From Quercus robur (lineage: Eukaryota > Streptophyta > Magnoliopsida > Fagales > Fagaceae), in contig NC_065544.1 of assembly GCF_932294415.1 (NCBI RefSeq), forward strand, positions 29,217,210-29,281,209: a stretch of DNA of 64,000 bases, given 5' to 3'. A program made the position numbers and the translations under genes. Shown here piece by piece: positions 43,030-56,264 of the stretch. The stretch's first letter is position 1; each line of letters starts with the position of its first letter. The notes below the pieces were generated by a model, which saw only the letters and a program-made list of their open reading frames with translations, was not told the origin of the DNA and searched no databases.

Positions 43030-44255
43030 AATGTCCTTTAATTTTGTGAGAAATACATTGTACTCATGCAATTTTGAAAAATTGACAATTGTGAAAAATC
43101 AAAAGTTTACAAAAAAATTATAAAAATACATTGCGATCACAGTGAAAAGACATTGCTTTAATTTGAAGTCACTTTTTTTTTTTTTTTTTTTGAGAAACAT
43201 GACGGTTAATTTTGAAGTCACTTAATATTGAAATATCTAACAGTTTTGAAGAATCACAACTTTAAATTAAAAAATATATAAAAATACATTGTGACCATGG
43301 TGAAAAAACATTACTTAAATGTTGAAGTCACTTAATATAGAAATGCACATACCACCATTAGATATTTTAAAAAAAAGTTTTGGCAATACCCAATATTAGC
43401 CCAAATCTTGAGGTGGATTTTGTGTTTTATTCTTATTATAAATAACATTTTTATAAAAAATTCTAAATATAACTTGATATTTTTATCTTTGTTGTGTTTG
43501 TTATAGTATTAATTTCTCATTACACACAAAAAATACTTATTAGTTACATTTTTACTGACCTTTTTAAATTGAAGCTTCATTTAATCTATCATGACTTTGG
43601 ATAATAGCTCTTCTTATGTTCATGGGAATGCCAATTTAATCCTCATCATGAGTTGAGATGAGCTATTCAATAATCACTAAATAAATAACTTATTAGTTAC
43701 ATTCTAACTCTCTTAGAAGTTCATAATCTTAAAAAAGAGACATTATTTACTCTAAAGAAAATCCACTTGACTTATGATATATTTAATTCTATCAAAAGTA
43801 AAACATTTTTCAAATTAATTGACTTTCTTAAGCAGTAAATCAATGCATTTAGCTCTGTCTGTAATCATATAATACACTATAAATTGAACAGATTTATTCT
43901 ATTGGCCTCAAATATCTCATCGTAATGTACCCTCTTTACATGTTTATTTGTAATAAATTGTACTCATGCAAGTATACCTGACGGTTGTGAAGAATCACAA
44001 ATTTACATAAAAATTATAAAAGTACATTGTGATTATAGTGAAAAGACATTGTTGGGAAGAATCATAAATTTGCACAAAAAATATGTAATAATACATTGTG
44101 ACCATAGTGAAAAAACATTACTTAAAGTTGAAGTCACTTAATATACAAATGCATATACCACCCTGAGATGTTTTTAAAACATTTCGGCAATTCCCAATAT
44201 TAGCCCAAACCTTGAGGTGGTTTTTGTGTTTTACTCTATTTATAAATAACATTTT
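43030..44255. repeat. Host sequence duplicated in tandem; second copy hit by Copia
   Basis: About 43050-43540 recurs at about 43945-44255 and continues after the Copia element at 61168-61260. Shared phrases: TACATTGTGACCAT-GTGAAA, GAAGTCACTTAATATA, CCCAATATTAGCCCAAA and CTTGAGGTGG. At 43443-43480 the intact version ATAAATAACATTTTTATA then AAAAATTCTAAATATAAC shows the site before insertion. Confidence 0.75.
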
Positions 44256-44351
44256 TTGGGTTAAGATAGTTTGATCCCGATTAATTAATTAAATTACCCA
44301 AGTTGATTAGGCACTAACAAATCACCAAATAAACTAATATGCAACAGAAAA

Positions 44352-44396
<45 letters not shown>

Positions 44397-45210
44397 TGAG
44401 AAAGACAGCAGAAAATAAATTAACATGGTGATTTGTTGACAAATGAGAAAAACTTTTTGTAAGGCAAAAACTCCCACCGAGTGAATTTAAGGTCACCACT
44501 TCCAAGAATCCAATAATTAATATTCAAGCGATTACAAGTATGAGGAATCTTACCACTACCTTGGCCTATCCCAAAATATCAACCAACAGTTGAACCTTTG
44601 CTACAATACCCAATTGGACTTGATTTTGTATTAGCCTTCTTTCTTTTGATGCACGAATCTCCAATCTATGATTAACTTCTTTGCACGGATCCTATTACGT
44701 GACTAGCTAACTGCAGCAACTTGAATGATTGTTGTTGACTGCAAAGTTCTTCACTTCATTAACAATAAAGATCAGGAAGCACTTGGTTACAAAACCCTAT
44801 GGTGTAAAAACGCAATAGTTTCTCACAGAGAAAATTAAACTCTTGGTCTCTGTATCCATGTATGAAGACTTTTAAATAAGCCTTATATATGTCTAGGGTT
44901 GTAAGAAAAGAAAATCTAAACAAATACATCAACATGGGTTGAAATTCAGACTTGAAAATTCTGAATTCGCAAAGCTCGATAGATCGAGCTTGTGTCGAGC
45001 TGCCTAGTAAATCTCGATAGCAGCTATCTGTCAAGCTATCTGTTAAGCTTCAGTAAAACAACTTTTCTGCACTTGTTTCTTGGATCAATCTTTATGTCTT
45101 TAATACAACCACTTGATATATATCAAACCATACTTAGATCTACCCAATTTACAAGTAAAGTGCATTTTGTCAAAGGATTAACCAATTACATAGAAAATAT
45201 GACCCTAACA
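44256..45210 (-). repeat. 3' LTR of the large Copia element
   Basis: Begins about 44256 (TGGGTTAAGATAG), ends TATGACCCTAACA at 45210, with a TA run inside (about 44370-44396). It contains TCGATAG/TCGAGC motifs (about 44970-45045). Partner 60231-61167. Confidence 0.8.
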
Positions 45211-45224
45211 ATCTCCCCCTTTGG
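45211..45224 (-). promoter_or_regulatory. Polypurine tract of the large Copia element
   Basis: Plus-strand ATCTCCCCCTTTGG reads CCAAAGGGGGAGAT on the element's strand, directly before the 3' LTR; the same tract with the same neighbours occurs at about 10455-10468. Confidence 0.8.
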
Positions 45225-45734
45225 CAATCCGTGACAAAACCACAAGCATAATTATGAGAGAAGTATAAAACAAAAATCTCCATAACTATTATACATAGAA
45301 TTACATAAGTCTAACTAAAACAATGAGCTCTTGAAAAACTTTGCAAAAATAGAGATCATGGCATAATAGACTTGCAACCTGTCTTAGTTGAAACACTCAA
45401 ACAAGATTCATCAAGGAATCAAATGTGAAATATAAACAAGTTATATAAAAGAAGAAACGTGTGTATAAAGAGAGAAAAAAAACCAACACATGTGAGATAA
45501 AGGTGAAACAACATACACCATCATATATATAGAGAAAAGAAGTAAAACAATGTATGTAAAGGTTACAAGACCACGGTACATGAAGTGAGAAAGATACATC
45601 AAAATCCTCATTACATCTCTTAAAAGTACTCTTTCCCTAACTAATCTATCTCTATGCTAGCTCTCCCTCTAACAACATGAATACTCTTTCATAACCAAAA
45701 CTACTCCTTTTTGTCATGAGTGACAAAGTGTGAA

Positions 45735-46700
45735 TCACTGAGAAGCAACCATCTCATCGTCACTAGAAGAGCTAGAAGCATCATCACGATCATTTCCACC
45801 ATCAGAAGAATCCTCAATAGATTTAGGAGTAGGAGAAGGAGCAAATTTGTCAAGGTGAGACTGATGACGAGTGATGTGACCAATCCTGGTGTTCATCTGA
45901 CTCATCTCATCAAAAAGATAGTCAAGGCGACTACCAAAATCAGCACGCATGAGCTGAAACTAATTCATAATGGCAACAAGAGATGCCTTTACTCCAAAAG
46001 AGGAAGATGGAGCAGAAGATGAAGAGGGTCAAAAGGCAAAAGCAAAATCCTCAGTAGCACGAAAAGTAGCCGCCTCCTGCTGAGTCGGAGTAGGCTTTAC
46101 ACAAGGCCGCTTAGTAGCCAACTATGCATCACTCCTCTGTATAAATTCCTTACTGATAACACCTATAGAGTAGAAGAAAGGAGAAGAAGGAATGGGTACG
46201 TACGAGTGTGCGAGGATGCGTGTGATAATTGAAGGAAAGATTAGCTTATCACGTGTGGCAGTGTCTTGATAGATATCTATCATAGATACTATCATATGTG
46301 ATGGAAAATCTATAGAAAGATCTTCCAAAAGGGAAAAAAGAAAACGAGCATAAGGCTCAGTAATAGTGTTATAGTGCGACCGTGGAGTGAGAACAAAGAT
46401 CATCACCATATTAACGATCCTTGAACCCTTAGCAAACTCAGTTGTGGAGAAATTAAGAGTATCTCCCCATACCATGGCTTTCTCACAGAAAAGTGAGGTC
46501 AACTCATCACGAGAGATGGTACGTAGACGAGGATGACTAGGATAGTTTGGATGAGCTACCCTAGGGACACGTAGTACCTTAGAAATGAGCTCCGGAGAAT
46601 AGAGGTATTGATGACATGTATGTTGGAGTAGAACTCTTGTATAAACATGCTGGGACACCTCTAGGGTTTCTCACAAAGAGATCCCCAAACCCGAGAGCTA
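45735..46700 (-). pseudogene. Extra ORF in env position, 3' part (Transposase_32-like)
   Basis: The frame 46122-46658 reads SPELISKVLRVPRVAHPNYP, ISRDELTSLFCEKAMVWG, LNFSTTEFAKGSRIVNMVMI and FVLTPRSHYNTITEPYARFL. I recognise this as the 'putative plant transposon protein' type (Pfam Transposase_32), whose role is unknown. A further block at 45735-45950 has a possible coiled coil (RLDYLFDEMSQMNTRIGHIT) and an acidic serine-rich end (SSSSSDDE). It lies between RNase H and the 3' LTR, where SIRE-type Copia elements carry an extra ORF. A solo LTR separates it from its upstream part. Fossil. Confidence 0.6.
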
Positions 46701-46755
46701 AATGAACTAGGAAGAGGCGTGACTAGAAAATTACACAAAATGACCTGGCATTTCG

Positions 46756-49686
46756 TGTAACACCCCAACCTAATTGCCTAATTAATTTTATGGGTTTATA
46801 TGCATGTTATTATCTTAATTACTTTTAAGTGCATGAAACTTTGATTTTGTGATATTATAGAACATATATGCCATTTTAATGTGTTGGATATAACTTTATA
46901 AAGGTAAAGATATATATATGTGTGTGTGTGTAATGTGATATTATTCTTTGTAGATAAGTGTGAATGCAAAGATTATATATATATATATATATATATATAT
47001 AAGTGTGAATGCAAAGAAAAAAAAAAAGGTTGAAAAGTGGGTGGGATATTTTCTTCCCTAGCATCCCACGTACCTCACCCCTAAAGTCAAATTGCCTTAT
47101 CTTTCTTTTGCTGCACCTGAAGTCCAGCAGCTCATTTTCCCCTTTCTTTGTTCTTCTTTCTTCTTCCTTCCTTACACGGCAACATCTCTCCCTTCCTTTC
47201 TCACCAAAAATTCTAGTTTCTTTAAAGAAGAAATTAAACAATTAACCCTAAGGTTTCATCTTCAAATTGTGTGGGTAAGTAAGTTAAATCTCATCTGATT
47301 TTGTGTATTTGGATAGTATAATTGTTTGCTTATTTTCCCTCTTTGTTCTCTACTCTGTTTTTGGAAGTTGAATTGGTGATTCTGTTTCAGTTACTTGAAA
47401 TATTGATTATATTGTGGTCTATTGAATGCTTATTAGGGTATTTTAATATATATACTATAGGTATAAAAATACCCAGATGAAATTAAGGCCTATTGCTATT
47501 TGTTGATGATTTTGTAAGAATATGTACTGAAGCTGTCTCTGTGACAGATTTGATGTTTACAAGGAGGAAAATATGTATTAAATCATATTCTGTGAATTAG
47601 GATGCTAGGAGTAGTTTTTATGAATTATAAGACACATATGGTTGTTATGGAAGTGGTCTCACAGCATTTGGATGAACATAAAAATAGTGGTTTAATTTGT
47701 AAGTTGCAAGAAATTCTGTCAGGACAGATTTGAGTATACTGTCTTGTGTGATTTTTAGTAAATCATGGGTTAATGCTTTGACTCCGAAATTTTTAAGTTT
47801 TATACTGGACATACAGGGGAGTAGTTCTGTAAAATTTCATGACAATTGGAGGTGTTTGGACAGCCCGTTTGTATTTTACAAATGGAGCATACGTGGCTGT
47901 AATGAGTAGTGAACAATATATGCTACACCTAACTTTGTGGATTTAATTCTCAAGTTAGGGTGTATGTTTTGAGCTATAATTTAATACACTCATCCTTTGG
48001 TATGTTTGAAGCATATAAAAATTTTATGGATTGGTTTCTCTATGGTTTGGCTGCAAAATATGTTTGATGATTGTATCATATGTTTTGGGGAATTTTATGT
48101 GATGGGAATTAAGATTTTCTTGAGTTTGAGATTTAGGTAGTGATTGAGGTATAAGTTTATATATTAGGAAGAGTTTGTCCATAATAAGTTTTGTTTTTTT
48201 CGTTTAGGTGGCGAGAACGAGAACACGGACACTTGAGCTCCTCGTGCACAATCTCTCGCACCTTCTGTTTTCAGGTAAGGGACTTGTGACATGTGTTTTT
48301 AATAAGTATAAAGATTATTTCGAAAACTATTATGCATTAAAACTTTTTGATTAGAGATATTACATATAAGCATGATTTAAGTAAAGTATATGTTCGTGAG
48401 TTGTTCAATCTTATGTATATGATAATTTTAGCATATTAATGCTAATACCTATATCACGAACATAATATTTGAGAATGAAGTGGATATGCTACTATTATGA
48501 AATAATTATGTAAAAGCATAGTTATTAGAAAAATATAGTATTCGGGTTATTCCATTGTTATGTTCTGAACTCAGCCAGTAGGGGTTAATTATTGGCTTTC
48601 CATGGAAAATGTTATTTGTTTGGCCATTTAAAGTAGAGGAAATGGGGTTACCCGTAACTCTAATCTGAATAAGGTCTTCTCCCCAATGTGTACTGACGGC
48701 GGGGAGGAATAAAACCTTGAGGAGATGTGCCATCAGGCCTCTCAAAGAGAACAATATCATGCACACGAGGTTACCCAAATGTGATGAGGTCTTCTCTGTA
48801 CAGACTTATCAAATGTGGACTAACCAATATGTTATGAATAGCTATATTATGTTATTGAGCATGAGAGAATGATTTTGTTTAAATGCATTATGAAAATTAA
48901 AAGCTCTCATGAAAAGAAGTTTATGATGAAGCAATTTATAGTCTTTTTTTAAGATAAGGTTACGAAATTATATGTATGTTCCTTATTATGTCCTTTTATT
49001 TTTATATGAAAGGAAAATGAAATATTTTTATCAGAAAAGTTCATAAGTTATTTAAGAGCAATATGAATAGTATGAAGGCTATTTGATCAAAGTTGGCATA
49101 TCCATAAACTATTTGATTTACATGCATTCTTATTAAAGGCCTATGGAGCTTTAAAACCTTACTGGGCTTCATAGCTCACCCTATTATATTTCAGTGCACA
49201 GGTTCTTCTTGGAAGCAGCAAGAGTATTAGAGGTGGAAAGGATTCTGTGTTTTCTCGTTTTGTTAGAATGTAGAGTTTTGTTGTATAGCAGTTAGCTCTT
49301 TTGTTGTATTGAAGGAATCAAGATGTACTTGATCCTTTGAGCACAGATGTAATTCGGTACTGTAGTTTGTTTTGAACCCTAGTTGTATGTCTTTGGGGTT
49401 AGGTTTGTAATAAGAGTTTTGCTAAATGTTTAGCTATGTAATTTTTACTTGAATACCTTAAGTTTCAGCCTAGTGGTATTTTTCCAAATTCGAAGGAAAT
49501 GAAATTTCAGGGTTGCCATCATTTTTGTATATATTGGCTTTTATGCAAGAAAATAAGCAGGAATTCAAGAAACAATTCTTGATATGTACCTTCAGTTTAG
49601 GTTGGTTCGTGATAATATTGAGGTAAACTTGATATTAACATGTCGGTCATGCTCTAAACTCTGAAATACAGGTTTGGGTCATGACA
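46756..49686. mobile_element. 2.9-kb solo LTR nested in the Copia element
   Basis: It starts TGTAACACCCCAACC and ends GGTTTGGGTCATGACA, ends typical of long plant Ty3/Gypsy LTRs. It is flanked by TTTCG (46751-46755) and TTTTG (49687-49691), a near-match target duplication. It interrupts the extra ORF. Inside are a TA run, a pyrimidine-rich leader-like stretch (47080-47250) and a piece (48600-48800) with short repeated CTTCTCCCC/CTTCTC words. No internal retroelement genes, so a product of LTR-LTR recombination. Clade not determined. Confidence 0.7.
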
Positions 49687-49691
49687 TTTTG

Positions 49692-49849
49692 AATGAATTG
49701 CCCGATCACAAAAGTTCTCAACAAAATCCTTTTGGGAGTTCGCATCATAAAACCAAACACTACTAGGAACTAAGGGAAGAGAAGAAAAAGTAGAAGAAGA
49801 ACCACGAGGAGTGATTGGGTTCTTGGGAGGGATTGACTTTTTGGGTGCC
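49692..49849 (-). pseudogene. Extra ORF in env position, 5' part
   Basis: Starts MAPKKSIPPKNPITPRGSSS at 49849 and reads on to FYDANSQKDFVENFCDRAIH, the N-terminal pattern of the same 'putative plant transposon protein' type. It runs into the solo LTR at 49691. Fossil. Confidence 0.6.
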
Positions 49850-51488
49850 ATAGTTAGGAAACTACTGGAGAAGAAAAAAGAAAAAAAGCAACACAACAGA
49901 GAAGATGCTCATAAAAGAAGGAAAGAAAGGTGTAATGCATGGAAATGCATGAGCATCTGATGAGCAAAAACAAATTGCATTATGGGCAAAAACCCAATCT
50001 AAACTATAGCACTCACGTGATATAATTAGTCACACAAACCTAGAATGCATGAAACATTGTTATAATGATAGAGAATGCATTGCATGATCATATGACAACA
50101 AAATCACAAAACCCAACCCAAAAAATTTAGCAAAAGCACAAAAACCCCAAAAATTTCCCAAAAACTTGAAAACCTAGGTATAAATGCATGAAATGCATGA
50201 ACTATGAAAAAAATGAGAGGATTTAGATCACAAACCAAAGGATTGAACTTGAAATGGATCGAAATCTTGATGGGAAGAAGGATTTTAGTGAAAAGAAAAA
50301 GTTTGGGTCGAGAGAGAAGAGAGAAAGATCGAGATATTTGAGTGAAGAGCAAACCGAGTTGACCCTCGTGTATATATAGAAACAGGCGTCTCAATAGATT
50401 GATAAGGTATCAAGGAGGTGTTGAGAACAAAAGCTCAATAGATCGAGAGGTATCAAGGAGGTATTAATGGAAAAACTATCTCAATAGATTGATGAGGTAT
50501 CTAGCTTCTACCGGCCAAACAAAAACTTAAGAAAAAGGCTCGATGGATTGAGCTATTTATCGAGAGGTATCGAGAAAAGCCCAGAAATTCTCGATAGAAA
50601 AGGCTTGTATTGAGCTACTGTTGTGCATCTATCAAGATGCTATTGAGCTTCTATCAAGCAACTAGAAGCAAGGATTTTTAAGAAGGAAAAACAATATGAG
50701 ATGAATGCAACCAAGATAGACAAAAACCAAGCAAAAAGAAGCATGTTAAGCACTCAAACACATCAACAACTCTAGATGCAAGGCATTCCTAGGTAAAAAA
50801 CACACACTAAATAAATCTAACCAATTTTATTTTAAAAAATAAGTTAAGACAATTTAGTAAGCTTATACTACCACATGTATTCCTTGTGATGGCCAAATTA
50901 CATTGTACCTGTACAATAGTATCAAGAGTGGTAAAGAGTATGCGTGTTATGTTTGAAACTTTTGCAAAAAGAATAAGTGTCTCATTGGATGAAGAGTGTG
51001 ATGATATAAGAGAATCAAATACATCCACAAACAATCATAACTGTTTGATGGGGACCATCACATTTGAGGTACATCATATAACTCCCACATCTCCTAGAAA
51101 CACACTTGCAACCATATATAAAAGCATTTTGATTCTTTTTTCTTTTCATTTTCTTTGCATATTTTCCTTTTAAGCATAAAATGACATAACATGCATGTGT
51201 ATATAAGAAGGAAAAGAATTACACAATTGTGTAAGCAAAACATCTTGTTTTTATTGTGCAAGTGCTACACCTTACCGGCACGACTTTTATGAATTGCACA
51301 CAAATGTTTGATGATTGACAAGTTTTAGTGGTGAAATGGTTATTTATGTCTTTCTCTTAGGATTTTTTAGACCTTCCTATCAAAAAAGAGTGATAAAGAT
51401 ATGAATGATAAAAGATTAACTAAATCATACAAATCACATAAACAAGCCACAAAGCTCACATTGCTTAGTTGTGCATAAAGATGTCATT
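49850..51488 (-). other. 3' internal region of the large Copia element
   Basis: No sense coding. 50380-50680 is an array of TCGATAG / ATCGAG words like those in the LTRs. 50880-51488 matches 8820-9370 in reverse and holds the conserved antisense open frame 50886-51173 (see findings). Confidence 0.6.
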
Positions 51489-51865
51489 TGTAAAGAACCA
51501 AAATTGAAAAAGAAAAGTTGGTAGCTAGTTTCGAGGTTAGCTAGGCCTCTTAAGGATAGTGACAGAATAGAAGAGAAGAATGGGAACACAGAAAGAAGTG
51601 TACTGACATAACTCTTTTTTTCCTTTTTTGTACACATTGTGATGTTACTCTTATGCCCCTCAATTCTGCCCTTTGTAACTATTTGCCACAGCTGTCACCA
51701 GCTGTTACTAACCAACCTAACTAACTCTATCTCCTATCAATGTAACCAACTACAACCGGATCCTATCACAGCAACTATTACACTTTGGCAGTCACTATTA
51801 GAGCCACAAAGTAATTACAAAGAGTACATATACAATGACCCAATGACCTAGTAAAATCTCTAACA
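51489..51865 (-). repeat. 3' LTR of the chromovirus
   Basis: Starts TGTAAAGAACCAAAATTG, ends AAATCTCTAACA. Next to it, at 51866-51880, plus-strand ATACTTTCCCCTTTA is the reverse of a polypurine tract. Confidence 0.85.
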
Positions 51866-51899
51866 ATACTTTCCCCTTTAAAAGACCTTGCCCACAAGG

Positions 51900-52303
51900 T
51901 GAGGGAATCTCTGCTACAGAATGTACAAGCTCTCCCAAGTGGCATCATCAGGACTTTCACCTTGCCATTGAACCAGAACTTGAGTGATAGTCCTATTTCA
52001 AAGTTTATGAGAACTTTCCTTGAGAACAGCTACTGGTTTTGAAATGATAGTCCCTTCCAAATCAGTAGGTGGTAAGGTTGGAATAGAGACCACATGCTGC
52101 CCAAGCTTAGCTTTTAGACAGGATACATGAAAAGTGGGATGTATCTTAGAATTTGGAGGCAAATCCAACCTATAAGACACCTCTCTAACCTTGTGCAAGA
52201 TCTGAAATGGTCCATAGTACTTAGGAGATAATTTCTTCAATTGGTGGTGCTTAAGGGACTTATGTTTGTAGGCTTGAAGTTGTAGAAATACCCGATCTCC
52301 CAC
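51900..52303 (-). pseudogene. Integrase C-terminus and chromodomain of the chromovirus
   Basis: [39 protein letters not shown]-like [20 protein letters not shown] mark the integrase C-terminal domain. Beyond it, about 51935-51975 reads QVLVQWQGESPDDATWE, the chromodomain signature that steers integration to particular chromatin. Fossil. Confidence 0.75.
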
Positions 52304-52370
52304 AGAGAAACTCCTCTCAGTCCTATGCTTGTGCTGCTACCAAGTTCTGCCTTAACAAAGAAGTCAGCTG

Positions 52371-53180
52371 CTATTTGGACTTTAGATGAGCATTAATTCC
52401 TTCAACCTTTGTTGTCCCAAGAATGTACTCCGTCAGCCTAGGAGGGGGATATCCATACAATGCTTCAAATGGGGTTAGCTTGAGTAAGGTGTGAAAATTA
52501 GTGTTAAACCAGAATTCAGCAAGTGGCAACCACTTAACCCAAGTAGCTGGTTTGTCAGCTGCAAAAGCTCTCAAATAAGGCTCAAGACTCTTGTTCACAA
52601 CCTCTGTTTGGCCATCTGTTTGGGGGTGATAGGCTGAGGATGTGGCTAATTGAATACCCTAAAGCTTCATTAGCTCTTGCCAAAAATGAGAAGTAAAAAT
52701 AGGATCCTTGACACTAACAATTGAAGTAGGCATTCCATGTAACTTGAACACATTTTGCATATAAAGAGTTGCTACTTTAGAAGTAGTGTATGGATGAGAC
52801 AAGGCTACAAAATGAACAAACTTTGTAAACCTGCCCACCACTACCATAACCACCTCCTTCATCTGAGATTTTGGAAGACCCTCGACAAAATCCATGCTCA
52901 CAGCCACCCAAGGTCTTTTTGGTATAGGCAGGGGTTGTAGCAGACCTGCTGGATTACAAGTTTCATGCTTGAGCCTTTGGCAGGTATCACACTCCTTAAC
53001 ATACTTCCTAACATCTGCCCTTAACCCAGGCCAATACAAATCCCTCTGAACCTTATGCAATGTCTTAAGGAAACCAGAATGACCCCCTCCCCCCCATAAC
53101 CCATTATGCACCTGCTGCGAAATGGCTGTCTTCAATGAATCACAACTTCCCAAATACATTCTGCCTTTATATAATAGCAA
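52371..53180 (-). pseudogene. Integrase of the chromovirus
   Basis: Block 52659-53180: zinc-binding HHCC domain (GGHSGFLKTLHKVQRDLYWP, CDTCQRLKHE), then the catalytic core start (PWVAVSMDFVEGLPKSQ, VVVGRFTKFVHFVAL). Block 52371-52598: core end (AEFWFNTNFHTLLKLTPFEA, LYGYPPPRL). Fossil. Confidence 0.8.
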
Positions 53181-53186
53181 CCCATT

Positions 53187-53603
53187 CTACATAGTGAAGC
53201 CCTTAGGACCTTCCTTCCCTGCTTGAAAAGCATCTAAAATACTCATAATGGAATGATTAGTAGCATAGCTAGCCTTAAGTTGAGCCAACCAATCAGGGGT
53301 GGGAAAGGAAATCATGCACAAAACACCCTCTTGAGAAGAAACTCCACCACCAGAAACCTGTTTTGACAGAGCATCAACCACCACATTCTCCTTACCCCTC
53401 TTATATTCTACAATAAAAGCATATCCTAACAACTTGATAATCCATTTTTGTTGAGCTAAGGTACCAATTTTCAGTTCTAAGATATACTTAAGGCTCTGCT
53501 GGTCTATCCTCACCAAAAAGGGTTTCCCAACCAAATATGGCCTCCACTTATGCATAGCAGTCACCAAGGCTAGTAGTTCCCTCTCATAAGTTGATAAGGC
53601 CAA
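53187..53603 (-). pseudogene. RNase H of the chromovirus
   Basis: STYERELLALVTAMHKWRPY, FLVRIDQQSLKYILE and GYAFIVEYKRGKENVVVDAL are Ty3/Gypsy RNase H landmarks. Fossil. Confidence 0.8.
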
Positions 53604-54832
53604 ACTCCTGCCCTTAAGAGCTTGGCTATGGAAAACTATAGCTCTCCCTTCCTATATCAGTAGATCACCCAACCTAACACCTGAGGCATCACACTCCACC
53701 ACAAACATCTTATCAAAATCTGGAAGAGCTAAAACAGGTGGAGTGGACATAGCAGATTTGAGATTTTGGAAAGCCAAATTAGCTTCCTCAGTCCAAGTAA
53801 AGGAATCCTTCCTTAGAAGAGCAATCAATGGGGCTGTAATTTGCCCATATCCTCTTACAAATTTCCTATAATACCTTGTGAGACTTAAGAAAACCCTTAA
53901 AGCCTTAACATCCTTTGGGGTAGGCCACTATTGCATTGCCATAGTTTTCTTAGGGTCTGTTCTTACCCCTTCACCAGAAATCAAATGCCTCAAATACTCG
54001 ACTTCACCACAAGCAAAAACACACCTGGACTTCTTAGCAAATAATTGTTCCTTAGTTAACACCTTAATACAGCCCTAAGGTGAGAGACATTATCAACCAA
54101 GGATTTGCTATAAACCAGAATATCATCAAAAAATACTAGAACAAACTTTCTAAGAAAAGGCTTAAACACTTGATTCATTAGGGATTGAAATGTTGAAGGT
54201 GCATTAGTGAGGCCAAATGGCATGACCATAAATTCAAAATACCCTTCATGAGTCCTAAAAGCTATTTTAGGAATGTCCTCCTCACTCATCCAAATTTGGT
54301 GATATCCAGACCTTAAGTCATGTTTAGAAAATATGCAAGCACCATTCAATTCATCAAGTAATTCATCAATAACAGGTATAAGGAATTTATCCTTGATAGT
54401 ATTCAAGTTAAGTGCCCTATAATCAATGCACATACGCCAAGACCCATCTGCCTTTCTTACCAACAAAACAGGAAAGGCAAATGGACTACAACTATTCCTT
54501 ATAGATCCAATAGCCAATAATTCTTTAACTATCTTTTCTATCTCATTCTTTTGGTAAAAAGGGTACCTATATGGCCTTTGGTAGACTGGTTGAGCTCCTT
54601 CCTTAAGAGTAATGTGATGTTCATGCCCCCTAAAATGAGGTAACCCTACTGGAGTGTCAAAAATCTGAGCAAACTCTTGAAGCAAATCTACCACTTCTTT
54701 AGGTAGAGCAGCTTGCTTCTTAGATGAGGAAGGAGTTAAGATGTGAACCAAAAGGCCTTTTTTGATTGGAGTTTTAAAGAATTGATCCCAATCAAGGAGA
54801 TGTGAACTAGATTGCTTCAATCCTTGCAGCAT
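53604..54832 (-). pseudogene. Reverse transcriptase of the chromovirus
   Basis: The long frame 54056-54832 holds [46 protein letters not shown] and [12 protein letters not shown] motifs including the YxDD-type FFDD. The thumb/connection part continues to about 53604 in broken form. Fossil. Confidence 0.8.
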
Positions 54833-54871
54833 AACCTTGTGCCCCTTATGCCAAAACTCCGTAGTTAAGAA

Positions 54872-55330
54872 CTAGAAATTCCATTGAATATCATCAAGTG
54901 TGGTAAGACACTGAGTTCCCAACACAACATCACACCCTCCAAGTGGAAGAACATGAAATGGAATAGAAAATTCCTCCCCTTGAATGCATACTGGTACTTG
55001 ATCACAAAACCCTTGGGTTCTCACCACTGCACCATTAGCTACCTTAACTTCCAATGTTTGAGATTGGTCAACCAACAATTGCAAACTGGGAACCAATGTT
55101 GCATCAATAAAATTGTGGGTGCTACCCGTGTTCAACAAAACTACCAAATTGACTCCATTGATTTTACCCCTAATCCTCATAGTACCAGGTGTGGGAGTAC
55201 CAATTAGAGCATATAGAGTTATCTCAACCTCCTCAGAATTAGTACTAGTATTCTGCCCTTCATTGATTGGACTTCCAACTTCTTCCTCTAACTCAGTGAT
55301 CTTAACCCCAGAATGTGAATCAATCACCAA
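54872..55330 (-). pseudogene. Protease region of the chromovirus
   Basis: GSTHNFID, then VCIQGEEFSIPFHVLPLGGC and DVVLGTQCL fit the retropepsin domain of chromovirus polyproteins. Fossil. Confidence 0.75.
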
Positions 55331-55339
55331 TTCAATCCC

Positions 55340-56101
55340 CTAAAGAAGGAATATTTTGGCACTTTTGCACTTGTGACTAGGGCCCCATTTGTCATCACAG
55401 TTATAGCATAAACCCTTTTTCTTCGTCTCTTCCATTTGGGCAGGGAAATTTCTTTTAATTGGAATTCTGGACTTAGCTTCTACAGAGGAATTGACTTTAG
55501 AACTCCTTTTGCAACTTATCAAGTATTCCTCTTGAATTTTAGCCAATCCAAAAGCTGCATTCAATGACTGTGGATTTAGCATCCTCACTGGCAGGCATAT
55601 CTCATCTTTTAAGCCACTTAGGAAACAACTCATCTTATGCATTGAAGACAAGCCCTTGATTCTATTTGGCAAAGCCTCAAAATCTGCCTTGCAAACTGCT
55701 ACTGTTGAAGATTGCCTCAACTTAGTGAGGGCCTCCATAGGAGCGTCATAGGGTGTTGATCCAAACCTAACATGTACGGCCTGTACCATACCCTCCCAAT
55801 TACAGAACACACCAGCCTCCTCTGCATCTTGAAACCAAACCAGAGCTTCTTGATCCATGTGAAATGAGACCACCGTAAGTTTCTCCACAGCTGGAGTTTG
55901 GTAATACCCAAAATATTGGTTAGCCTTGTACACCCAGCTAGTAGGATCATCACTTGAAAAACATGGGAAATCAAGCTTGACAGGTTTGGCAAGGGACACT
56001 GTAGAAGAATTATGCATTGGAGATGAAGTTTCACGTGATCTGGTTTCATTAGGACCCAACTTCTGAAGAATTGCCATAAGATGTCGATTCATCTCATTCA
56101 T
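55340..56101 (-). pseudogene. Gag of the chromovirus
   Basis: KLDFPCFSSDDPTSWVYKAN, then FHMDQEALVWFQDAEE and the zinc knuckle CYNCDDKWGPSHKC near the end (about residues 236-249). About 253 codons are open. Gag builds the particle. Fossil. Confidence 0.85.
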
Positions 56102-56249
56102 TGTTTTGGTATGGATCTCCTGAATCTTTTGGATTTCTTGAATGTTTTTGTTGTGATGGTTTGAAGTAACTCAAAGAGAGAAAATGGCTTCATTAGAGGC
56201 TGCCATGGCAGCATTAGATCGTGTCTTAGCCATCAGGTCACAGAACCTC

Positions 56250-56262
56250 TACTCTGATACTA
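56250..56262 (-). promoter_or_regulatory. Primer-binding site of the chromovirus
   Basis: Plus-strand ACTCTGATACTA reads TAGTATCAGAGT on the element's strand, close to the tRNA-iMet primer site, directly inside the 5' LTR. Confidence 0.65.
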
Positions 56263-56264
56263 GT

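Noticed and set aside
47009-47298. Overlapping plus-strand frames in the solo LTR
   Set aside because: They lie in the pyrimidine-rich leader of an LTR and overlap each other in different frames; no family.
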